Origin: an uncultured Croceitalea sp.
GTDB taxonomy: Bacteria; Bacteroidota; Bacteroidia; Flavobacteriales; Flavobacteriaceae
Assembly: GCA_947503285.1 (NCBI GenBank)
Contig: CANNDD010000003.1
Location: 186,001 to 250,000 of the forward strand
Reading direction: 5' to 3'
Length of the DNA stretch: 64,000 bases
Below, piece by piece: positions 8,383 through 16,900 of the stretch. How positions within the stretch are numbered: the first letter of the stretch is position 1; each line of letters opens with the position of its first letter. Made by a program: the position numbers and the translations under genes. The notes under the pieces are model-generated. The model made no database searches, was not told the origin of the DNA, and saw nothing but the letters and a program-made list of their open reading frames with translations.

Positions 8383-9573
8383 ATGAAAACAGCATACATA
8401 GTAAAAGGATATCGTACGGCAGTAGGGAAAGCTCCCAAGGGGGTCTTCCGATTTAAAAGAACCGATGAATTGGCGGCGGAGACCATTCAACACATGATGA
8501 AAGAACTGCCCCAACTGGACAAAAAGCGTATTGATGACGTTATTGTAGGTAATGCGATGCCCGAAGGATCCCAGGGTCTGAATATGGCGCGACTAATATC
8601 GTTGATGGGGTTGGATATTGTTGATGTTCCCGGAGTCACCGTAAACCGTTTTTGTTCTTCTGGAATAGAAACTATTGGTATCGCGACCGCAAAGATTCAA
8701 GCCGGTATGGCAGATTGCATCATTGCTGGTGGTGCAGAAAGCATGAGTGCGGTTCCCATGACAGGTTATAAGACCGAATTGAACTATGATATTGTAAAGG
8801 CGGGTCATGAAGACTATTACTGGGGTATGGGCAATACGGCTGAAGCTGTCGCCCAAGAGTACAAGGTTTCGCGTGAAGATCAAGACGAATTTGCTTATAA
8901 TTCACACATGAAAGCACTTCGTGCGCAGGCCGAAGACCGTTTTCAAGATCAAATAGTTCCTATTGAAGTGGAACAGACTTTCGTAGGGCCTGATGGAAAA
9001 AAAGCAACCAAAAAATATACGGTTACTAAAGATGAAGGTCCAAGAAAAGGCACTTCTACGGAGGTATTGAATAAGCTGCGACCCGTATTTGCTGCAAACG
9101 GCAGTGTTACTGCTGGTAATTCTTCACAAATGAGTGATGGCGCTGCATTCGTAATGGTCGTAAGCGAAGAACTCATGAAAGAACTCAATTTAGAGCCTAT
9201 TGCCCGATTGGTAAACTATGCAGCTGCCGGTGTACCGCCACGCATAATGGGTATCGGCCCTGTTGCAGCTGTGCCAAAGGCCCTCAAACAAGCTGGTCTA
9301 AAACAAGAAGATATTGAGTTGATCGAATTGAACGAAGCATTTGCGTCGCAATCCTTAGCCGTAATTCGTGAATTGGGCTTAAATCAAGATATCGTTAATG
9401 TGAATGGTGGTGCGATTGCGTTAGGGCATCCCTTGGGCTGTACCGGGGCGAAGTTATCGGTTCAATTGTTTGATGAAATGCGCAAGCGTAACATGCAAGG
9501 CAAGTATGGTATGGTAACGATGTGCGTGGGAACCGGTCAGGGTGCCGCGGGGATAATTGAATTCCTTAATTGA
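8383..9573 (+). CDS. fadA: Acetyl-CoA C-acyltransferase (thiolase)
   Basis: A 396-aa thiolase that cleaves 3-ketoacyl-CoA with CoA, the last step of each beta-oxidation round. All catalytic positions are present: nucleophile Cys91 in NRFCSSGIET, GGAESMS, NEAFASQ, His349 in GGAIALGHPLGCTGAK, and Cys381 in MCVGTGQGAAG. Length is normal. It sits in the middle of the fad run; its 5' leader carries a strong GC-rich hairpin. The next core enzyme, acyl-CoA dehydrogenase, starts 437 bp later with a small unrelated gene between. Confidence 0.95.
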   Translation: MKTAYIVKGYRTAVGKAPKGVFRFKRTDELAAETIQHMMKELPQLDKKRIDDVIVGNAMPEGSQGLNMARLISLMGLDIVDVPGVTVNRFCSSGIETIGIATAKIQAGMADCIIAGGAESMSAVPMTGYKTELNYDIVKAGHEDYYWGMGNTAEAVAQEYKVSREDQDEFAYNSHMKALRAQAEDRFQDQIVPIEVEQTFVGPDGKKATKKYTVTKDEGPRKGTSTEVLNKLRPVFAANGSVTAGNSSQMSDGAAFVMVVSEELMKELNLEPIARLVNYAAAGVPPRIMGIGPVAAVPKALKQAGLKQEDIELIELNEAFASQSLAVIRELGLNQDIVNVNGGAIALGHPLGCTGAKLSVQLFDEMRKRNMQGKYGMVTMCVGTGQGAAGIIEFLN

Positions 9574-9580
9574 GGGATGC

Positions 9581-9608
9581 AAGAATTTAGAATCAAGATG
9601 TAAGACTG
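9581..9608. repeat. Degenerate heptad array, left flank of S23 gene
   Basis: Four in-register 7-bp units: AAGAATT, TAGAATC, AAGATGT, AAGACTG, immediately after the fadA stop and just before the S23 start. An 11-bp part (AGAATCAAGAT, 9589-9599) has its exact reverse complement at 9984-9994, beyond the gene. Confidence 0.65.
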
Positions 9609-9610
9609 CA

Positions 9611-9970
9611 GTGACAAGGCATAATTTTAAAAAGCTGAAAATTTGGGAAGAAGGAATGAATTTGGTGGATGAAACCTACAAATTGATAGCAACATTTCCA
9701 GATTCTGAAAGGTTTAATTTGATTTCTCAACTTGCTAGATGCTCTGTATCAATTCCCTCAAATATTGCTGAAGGAACCAGTAAATCAACTGATAAACATT
9801 TTAATAAATATATTGAAGATAGTTTGGGTTCTACATTTGAATGGGAAACACAGCTTATAGTTGCATATCGTCAAGGTTATATTGAAAAAGAAAAATTTAA
9901 TTTATTAGAAAATAAAATTCAACAATTACAGAAAATGATTTCGGGGTTTAAAGGTGGATTGAAATTTTAG
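9611..9970 (+). CDS. Four-helix bundle protein, S23/IVP family
   Basis: About 119 aa from a GTG start at 9611 (RHNFKKLKIWEEGMNLVDE). The family's conserved core is clear: FPDSERFNLISQLARCSVSIPSNIAEGTS, then DSLGSTFEWETQLIVAYRQGYI. Relatives were first found encoded in intervening sequences of 23S rRNA genes and form pentameric four-helix bundles; function is not settled. An in-frame ATG at 9557 would overlap fadA and is unlikely. The gene is visibly more AT-rich than its neighbours, interrupts the fadA-fadE pair, and is flanked by inverted heptad arrays, which suggests it came in as a unit. Confidence 0.88.
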   Translation: MTRHNFKKLKIWEEGMNLVDETYKLIATFPDSERFNLISQLARCSVSIPSNIAEGTSKSTDKHFNKYIEDSLGSTFEWETQLIVAYRQGYIEKEKFNLLENKIQQLQKMISGFKGGLKF

Positions 9971-9995
9971 TCCTGCCTCTAGAATCTTGATTCTT
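9968..9995. repeat. Degenerate heptad array, right flank of S23 gene (inverted)
   Basis: Read on the minus strand from 9995 the units are AAGAATC, AAGATTC, TAGAGGC, AGGACTA. They mirror the left array; ATCTTGATTCT at 9984-9994 is the exact reverse complement of 9589-9599. The array begins at the S23 stop codon and ends 15 bp before the fadE start. Confidence 0.65.
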
Positions 9996-10010
9996 CAAAA
10001 TCTTATAAAA

Positions 10011-11816
10011 ATGGAAACCATAGAAAAAGAAATATTACGAGGAGGTCAATTTTTGGTCAAGGAGACCAATTGTGAAGATGTATTCACCTTAGAAGACCTT
10101 AATGAAGAACAAAAAATGATGCGCGAAAGCACCAAAGAGTTCGTTGACAGGGAGCTTTGGGCGCATTGGGAACGATTTGAGAAAAAAGATTACGCCTACA
10201 CTGAAGAAACCATGCGCAAAGCAGGTGAACTGGGCTTGTTAAGTGTTGCCGTACCAGAATCGTATGGTGGTATGGGAATGGGCTTTGTTTCCACTATGTT
10301 GGTCTGTGATTACATTTCTGGCGCAACAGGTTCTTTTAGTACCGCTTTTGGGGCACATACGGGAATTGGCACCATGCCGATTACCTTATATGGAACAGAA
10401 GAACAAAAGCAAAAATACGTGCCGAAACTAGCTTCTGGTGAATGGTTTGGTGCTTACTGTCTAACGGAACCAGGAGCCGGTTCTGACGCCAACTCTGGTA
10501 AGACCAAAGCAGTTCTTTCAGAAGATGGCAAACACTATAGTATTACTGGACAGAAAATGTGGATCTCCAATGCCGGATTTTGTAATCTTTTTATTGTTTT
10601 TGCAAGAATAGAAGACGACAAGAACATTACCGGATTTATTGTTGAAAATGACCCATCAAACGGAATCACCCTAGGTGATGAAGAAAAGAAGTTGGGCATT
10701 CACTCCTCCTCTACTCGTCAGGTATTTTTTAATGAAACCAAAGTTCCCGTTGAGAATATGCTTTCAGAGCGTGGTAATGGGTTTAAAATTGCCATGAACG
10801 CCTTGAATGTAGGTCGCATCAAGTTGGCTGCTGCCTGTTTAGAGGCACAACGTCGAGTGATTAATGAAGCCACCAAGTATGCCAACGAGCGAATCCAGTT
10901 CAAGACGCCTATTATGAATTTTGGGGCTATAAGAGCGAAAATCGCTGATATGGCCACCAACGCCTATGTAGATGAAGCAGCATGTTATCGTGCAGCCAAA
11001 AACATCGAAGACCGAATCGCTATTCGCGAGGCAGAGGGAAATACCCACCAAGAAGCCGAATTGAAAGGCGTTGAAGAATATGCCATAGAATGTTCCATCT
11101 TAAAAGTAGCGGTTTCAGAGCATGTACAACAGACAACTGATGAGGGTATCCAAATCTTTGGCGGTATGGGCTTTAGTGCAGATACCCCAATGGAGTCTGC
11201 ATGGAGGGATGCCCGTATTTCAAGAATCTATGAGGGTACCAATGAGATCAATCGCATGTTGGCGGTTGGTATGTTGGTTAAAAAAGCCATGAAGGGCCAT
11301 GTAGATTTATTGGGGCCGGCAACAGCAGTGGGCGAAGAATTAATGGGAATCCCATCATTTGATACCCCTGACTTTTCTGAATTATTTGCTGAAGAAAAAG
11401 ACTTGATCAAACGCCTGAAAAAAGTATTCTTAATGGTAGCTGGTAGCGCCGTACAAAAATTCGGTCCGCAATTAGAGGAGCACCAACAGTTATTAATGGC
11501 CGCTTCTGACATTTTGATTCAAGTGTATCTGGCGGAATCCGCTATTTTAAGAACAGAGAAAAATGCCAAGCGCTCTGGTGAAGACTCACAGGCAACTCAA
11601 ATAGCGATGTCAAAATTGTATTTATACCGTGCCACGGATACCGTAATCCAAAAAGGGAAAGAAGCCATTGTATCTTTTGCTGAAGGTGACGAACAGCGCA
11701 TGATGCTTATGGGCCTCAAACGTTTTACGAAATATACGAATCAACCCAATGTGGTGGCACTGCGCACACAAATCGCAGATAAAGTGGCTGCAGATAACGG
11801 GTATACCTTTGACTAA
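10011..11816 (+). CDS. fadE: Acyl-CoA dehydrogenase
   Basis: A flavoenzyme of about 601 aa that makes the trans-2 double bond in acyl-CoA, the first oxidative step of beta-oxidation. The start at 10011 (METIEKEILRGGQF) is preferred to an upstream non-ATG codon at 9987. Features in order: N-terminal helical domain with PESYGGMGMGF, the middle beta domain with CLTEPGAGSD and MWISNAGF, the FAD-binding C-terminal domain with QIFGGMGFS and the catalytic-glutamate region RISRIYEGTNEINRM, then an extra helical C-terminal extension of about 170 aa. This longer form is common beside FadN/FadA in Bacillus-like operons. It is followed by a strong terminator. Confidence 0.94.
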   Translation: METIEKEILRGGQFLVKETNCEDVFTLEDLNEEQKMMRESTKEFVDRELWAHWERFEKKDYAYTEETMRKAGELGLLSVAVPESYGGMGMGFVSTMLVCDYISGATGSFSTAFGAHTGIGTMPITLYGTEEQKQKYVPKLASGEWFGAYCLTEPGAGSDANSGKTKAVLSEDGKHYSITGQKMWISNAGFCNLFIVFARIEDDKNITGFIVENDPSNGITLGDEEKKLGIHSSSTRQVFFNETKVPVENMLSERGNGFKIAMNALNVGRIKLAAACLEAQRRVINEATKYANERIQFKTPIMNFGAIRAKIADMATNAYVDEAACYRAAKNIEDRIAIREAEGNTHQEAELKGVEEYAIECSILKVAVSEHVQQTTDEGIQIFGGMGFSADTPMESAWRDARISRIYEGTNEINRMLAVGMLVKKAMKGHVDLLGPATAVGEELMGIPSFDTPDFSELFAEEKDLIKRLKKVFLMVAGSAVQKFGPQLEEHQQLLMAASDILIQVYLAESAILRTEKNAKRSGEDSQATQIAMSKLYLYRATDTVIQKGKEAIVSFAEGDEQRMMLMGLKRFTKYTNQPNVVALRTQIADKVAADNGYTFD

Positions 11817-11851
11817 TTCAAATAACCACTTCATTTGAAGTGTAATTTGAG

Positions 11852-11881
11852 AAACCGCCCTTTACCTAGGGCGGTTTTTTT
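11852..11881 (+). terminator. Rho-independent terminator of the fad operon
   Basis: Ten-bp perfect stem AAACCGCCCT / AGGGCGGTTT with a 6-nt loop, running into a T-tract. It closes the marR-fadN-fadA-S23-fadE unit. A second small inverted repeat, CACTTCA-TT-TGAAGTG, lies at 11827-11842. Confidence 0.88.
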
Positions 11882-12137
11882 GTTTTTATTTAACCCAAAA
11901 TCCCTTCAGAAATCAATGCGGGATGTAGCGCCATTTTTAACCGCTTTTAAAACTGATTTCATACAGAATGACAATCCTAAAAGATATTATGGTGAATTAA
12001 AAAAAAATCCCTTTTTTTGCTAACTTTAATGCAATATTGAAAACGAAATCGTTGACCAACTCCAGTAGTTTCCCTAAGCACTTTTTACCATTGACCAAAT
12101 TGAACCAATCCGGTACGGGCATTAAAGACATCGGTTT
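11882..12137. other. Spacer before AraC gene with TTGACCAA repeats
   Basis: No gene is seen. Near the AraC start there are TTGACCAA at 12052-12059 and 12091-12098 and TTGAACCAA at 12100-12108; the reverse complement TTGGTTCAA is at 12161-12169 just inside the gene. They may be binding sites for the regulator encoded next. Confidence 0.4.
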
Positions 12138-13193
12138 ATGATACTTGATGCCATTAACAATTGGTTCAACCTGTCAAAACGCTATTTCTTCACCTATAGT
12201 AATGGGTTTTTCAACTTACCATATTTATCCAATTCACCAGAAGTGATTATAAAGAGTTGTAGCCGCATGCCTTTTATGAAACACGATACAGAGCGAAAGA
12301 TCATCAGTGCAGATACCCCTTTTGTTAAGGGCAAGGTACATTACGTGGAACTGGAAAAAGGATTGTGGTTTATGACATCAATTATGAATTACAAGAATAA
12401 TGTATCGTACAAACCTATATATGACAACAACTTACCAGCAGATTATTATTTTATTACCACGAATATAATCTCGAATGAAGTAAATGCGTCATCCTATGTA
12501 TTTGATGACATTACTATTGAAAACAACTCCATCTCCTTTTCAAAACCTAAAAGGCATTTTTTGAATCGTCATTTCAAACAATCCCAAGAAATCATGTACA
12601 TGCTTTATTTTAATGAAGATTGGGCGGAAAAAAATATATTGAATTCGTTGTCGACCCCGAAATCCGTAATTGATTTATTTGGAAATGAATCAGTGGGTTT
12701 CTTAAACTATGCTTATCAAAATAATGAATTAAAAGAGCTGACAAAAGCGATTGACCAATCATTGGACAATGTAGGTAAGCCCGATCTTTTAGAACTAAAG
12801 ATGATAGCTTACAACTACCTGAACATCTTTTTCAAATCCGTGGAGAAAAGGGACCGTTTGCTCTCCAATAATTTATCCGAAAAAGATTACGATACCATCA
12901 AAAAGATAGAATACCAGCTGACAACGAATGCCCAGGAAAAGTTTCAAGGGATTGAAACCCTGGCAAAAAAATTTAAAATTTCGCCCACCAAACTAAAACA
13001 AGATTTCAAAAAAGTACATGGTATGACCTTGTTTGGGTATTTTCAAAAATGCAAGATGGAGCTTGCCTTAAAATACACAACTACTTCCGATTTGAAAATC
13101 AAGGAAATTGCCCAACGCCTGGGGTACGAAAATGCTGGTAAGTTTTCACAGGCCTTTAAAAAGTTCCATGGGCACCTCCCTACAGAAAAGTAA
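12138..13193 (+). CDS. AraC family transcriptional regulator
   Basis: A 351-aa regulator. The N-terminal 250 residues are a sensor part without a family I can name (DTERKIISADTPFVKGKVHYVELEKGLWFM). The C-terminal 100 residues are a clear AraC double helix-turn-helix: IETLAKKFKISPTKLKQDFKKVHG, then LKIKEIAQRLGYENAGKFSQAFKKFHG. AraC proteins commonly activate a nearby gene by binding paired direct repeats close to the promoter; such a pair lies at 13634-13667 ahead of the adhesin gene. The gene stands alone between the fad terminator and the adhesin leader. The ligand is unknown. Confidence 0.88.
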   Translation: MILDAINNWFNLSKRYFFTYSNGFFNLPYLSNSPEVIIKSCSRMPFMKHDTERKIISADTPFVKGKVHYVELEKGLWFMTSIMNYKNNVSYKPIYDNNLPADYYFITTNIISNEVNASSYVFDDITIENNSISFSKPKRHFLNRHFKQSQEIMYMLYFNEDWAEKNILNSLSTPKSVIDLFGNESVGFLNYAYQNNELKELTKAIDQSLDNVGKPDLLELKMIAYNYLNIFFKSVEKRDRLLSNNLSEKDYDTIKKIEYQLTTNAQEKFQGIETLAKKFKISPTKLKQDFKKVHGMTLFGYFQKCKMELALKYTTTSDLKIKEIAQRLGYENAGKFSQAFKKFHGHLPTEK

Positions 13194-13633
13194 AGGTGGG
13201 TTCCCCATAAGAAGGGTAGGGAATTTTAAAAAATAACTTTTAGTCAATTATCAGGCTAAGCACAAGGTATATTTCGGTACTAATTTTAATTTAAAACAGC
13301 ATCTTTCCACCGTATTCGAATGGCGAAATAGCTACCCCCTTTTAATCTAACTCTTTTGCTTCTCAACCAGTTTTCATTGTAAAAATCAATATATCAAATA
13401 CTTACAAAAATATTGTATAAGAACATAAAATCTTCGAGAATTCTAAAAAGGGTACATCACAACATTTTTTGGCAGATACGCAGCAACAGCACATCCCTAC
13501 ACAACATTTTATCGAAGAAATGAGCCCTTTTAACCGAAAATGCTTCATTATTTGTTTAAAATAACACAATTATTAAAAATTAAAATTTATTAATAACATT
13601 AAGTTATAAATAAAACATACTGCTATTTTAAAA

Positions 13634-13667
13634 TGTCGTATCGGATTAGGTATGTCATATTGGATTA
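13634..13667. promoter_or_regulatory. Paired direct repeats TGTCRTATYGGATTA
   Basis: TGTCGTATCGGATTA (13634-13648) and TGTCATATTGGATTA (13653-13667) match at 13 of 15 positions with 19-bp spacing, and end where the -33 element of the downstream promoter should lie. Layout fits an AraC-type activator site contacting RNA polymerase. The binding protein is inferred. Confidence 0.6.
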
Positions 13668-13689
13668 TGTTTTACGAATCGCTCCATTC

Positions 13690-13697
13690 TAGTTTTG
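13690..13697 (+). promoter_or_regulatory. -7 promoter element for the adhesin leader
   Basis: TAGTTTTG is an exact TAnnTTTG match. A weak -33-like TATG at 13666-13669 lies 20 bp upstream, overlapping the end of the direct repeats, so this promoter probably needs an activator. Predicted transcript start is about 13703. Confidence 0.55.
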
Positions 13698-13730
13698 CTT
13701 ACTCTTTCAACTTCTTAATCAATTTAATAA

Positions 13731-13892
13731 ATGAAAATAAGCTGCTTGGTTTCCTTTTTAAGAATCAATTTGATCAATACACTTGAAGCGTTTTTGAAAG
13801 GATTTAAGATAGCGACATCAGAGGCAAAGCAAAATGACAAATTTAAGTCTACGATTTATAATGATGTAGCACAAAATGTCACCCCGGTTTAA
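13731..13892 (+). CDS. Possible small leader ORF, 53 aa
   Basis: ATG at 13731 to TAA at 13892 gives 53 aa beginning MKISCLVSFLRINLINTLEAF and ending in TPV. It is the first ORF after the predicted promoter and ends 60 bp before the adhesin start. No family is recognised and the composition is not strongly protein-like. It could be a leader peptide or chance. Confidence 0.25.
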   Translation: MKISCLVSFLRINLINTLEAFLKGFKIATSEAKQNDKFKSTIYNDVAQNVTPV

Positions 13893-13952
13893 ACTAAATC
13901 TTGAAATACAGAAAAAAATCACTCAAAAAAATTAAAAAATAAATTTATTTCT

Positions 13953-16900
13953 ATGAATAAACTAATACCAAATAAATCATTAAGCCTTATCATCATACGG
14001 TTCCTATTTTTATTCATTATGCTAATTGGTACCGAGATTTTTGCTCAGGCGGAAACTGAGCCAAACGGAACAGTAAGCCAGTCGGGGACTCAAACAGTAA
14101 GTGCTCAGGGTACGATTACCGGTGATGTGTGTTTGGGGGGAGGTTGCCCAGCTGCAGACCCTACAGACTTTTGGAATATTTCAGATGGGTCTAGCGGTAC
14201 TTTCATTGCCACTTGGGGCGACAATGTTCAAGTGACTTTATTCACTTACACTACATCAGATAGAAACACTGCACCATCAAGCCTGGTGCTCACTTCTGGT
14301 GTCCAACAAACACTATCGGCAAGTTCCTTTTATTCCATTTCTGTACAGTTCGTTTCAATTAGTGTATTCACATCCTATTCAGTAGCATTGTCCGGTACTT
14401 CTTTACCTTCCGCCTCAGCACAAACAATAGATTTTGAATCAGAACCCTTTGTTGAAGGAGCTGATTTTGGTTCTGCAATTTATACTTCGGGGAATATTCG
14501 CCTGACTTATTCTTCTGGTAATTTTTTTGAAGATACCGACAACGGCTTTGGGAATTCCAATGGCTTGTCTATGCTAAATTTTACAGCTAACGAGACATTG
14601 ACCATAGAAACTATAGATGGTACGGAAGTTGATTTTCAGTCATTTTTTCTCACCAATTTTTTTGGTAATAACGCCAGTATACAAGGTTTTCGGGATGGAG
14701 GCTCTACTGGTACACAGACTATAGGGTTTCCCGCAGCAGGATTGTCTGGTGTTGTCACCCTTACCAATAGTATTTTTGATAATGTGGATAGGGCCGTTGT
14801 TACTTTTGCGGGAGGAGCATTCGATGTAGTAGATCAGTTTGTATTTGTTGCAGCAACACCAACTAATACCCCTCCAACAGCCTCTAGCTTTACCGCTGCT
14901 AACGGTCCATTCGAAAATTTAACCTATACGTTTTCTACATCGGATTTTGGGTACTTTGACACCGATGGAGACCTTCTTACCAACCTATTAATAGAAGTTA
15001 TTCCAACAACTGGAACGCTCTATGTAGATGCAGATGGCGGGGATGACTTTGACACTGGAGAGCAGTTGACTAACGGTGGTACCGTTTCGCTTGCCGATCT
15101 TAATGCAGGTAATCTACAGTACATTCAAAATGGTTCTACCAATACATCATTTCAATTTGAAGTCAATGATGGGACCGATAACAGTACAGGTAATTATGTT
15201 TCAACATTAAATGTAACCCCTATTCCTACCGTTACGCTGTCCGTTTCTCCTACCAGCAGATTTGAAAGTATTACCACTCCTGCCAATATCACCGCGACAT
15301 TATCAAATACCTATGGTGCGAATGTAACGGTAAACCTGGCTTTTTCTGGTACGGCAACCGGGGGAGGTCTTGATTATACTTTAGGATCAAGCGCTATTAC
15401 CATCAATGCCGGTGCGACCTCTAATTCTACAACCATAACCAATGTAAATGATGCTATATTCGAGGGTAATGAAAGCGTCGTTATCGATATTACCAGTGTG
15501 ACCAATGGTACAGAAAATGGTACACAGCAGGTTACCTATACCATTAGTGATGATGAGACCCCACCAAATGTTGTATTTGAGTTACTTTCCATTTATGATC
15601 CTACCAGCGAAAATGGTGGCGTGGCATATGTTAGTGCGGAATTGGATGCATCTTCAGGCGTAACTACCACCGTACCCCTGTCTTTTTCAGGTACGGCCAC
15701 TCAAGGAGATGATTACAATGTATCTTCCTCTTTCATTGTAATAGCTGCCGGAGATGTTAAAGACAGTATAGCAATAACCGGAATAAACGACACCCTTTTT
15801 GAAGGCGATGAATCCATTGTCATTGATATGGGCTCACCTACAAACGCCACTGAGCTTGGTGTACAACAGGTTAGCTTAACACTTTCAGATGATGATCTTA
15901 ATACGGCCGCATCGGTTAATGACCCTTCAGTAACGGAAGGCGATGCTGGTACGACTACCTTACAGTTTACGGTTTCCTTAGATGCACCTGCCCCTGCGGG
16001 AGGAGCCACGATTGACTATGCGACTTCAGATGGATCAGCAACTGCTGGGTCAGATTATACGGGTATTGGTACCACTACCCTCTCCTTTCTAGCTGGAGAA
16101 ACAAGTAAGACTGTTGATGTTACTATCACTGGTGATGATGAAGTTGAGCGCAATGAAACGCTTACCCTGACCTTATCCAACCCCACTGGTACCAATGTAC
16201 TTATAGCTGATGCTACCGGCACTGGTACGATAAACAATGATGACCAGGCTACCGTGACGATAGCTGATGTCTCGGTAAATGAAAACAATGGTACGGCAAC
16301 GATTACCGTTATTGCCGACAATGCGGTAGACGGAGGCTTTGACGTAGACGTGAGTACTGCTGATGGAACAGCAACCACAGCAGACAGTGATTATACGGCT
16401 GTAACTTCCCAGACCTTGACTTTTGCAGGTGCTGCAAGTGAGTCAGAGACCTTCAATATTACCATTGGAGGGGATACCAAAGTGGAAGCAGACGAGACGG
16501 TATCCATCAGCATGAGCGGCTTAAGTCCTGCAATGGTGGCCTCTGGTGATATTGATATTACGGACGGGGCAACCTTAATAATCAACAATGATGATCAGGC
16601 TACTGTTACCATAGCCAATGTAAGTGGCAATGAAGATGATGGGGCAATTACGGTAACTGTAATGGTGGATAATGCCGTTGATGGTGGATTTGATGTTGAC
16701 CTAAGCACGGTAGATGGAACGGCCACTACGGCAGATAGCGATTATTCGGCGGTAACAGCCCAGACACTCACGTTTACCGGCACGGCAAGCGAGACGGAAA
16801 CCTTTACCGTTACCCCCACGGCCGATGCAACCCCAGAACCAGATGAGACAGTAATTATCGGAATGAGTGGGCTCTCCCCATCAACGGTGGCTTCAGGAGA

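Larger units (their letters stand above)
13194..13952. other. Long AT-rich leader region of the adhesin gene
   Basis: A 759-bp stretch with no clear conserved gene. It holds a pair of 15-bp direct repeats (13634-13667), a -7 promoter match (13690-13697) and a 53-codon ORF (13731-13892). The first 400 bp, 13194-13600, show only AT-rich sequence with no repeat or gene I can support. Confidence 0.5.
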
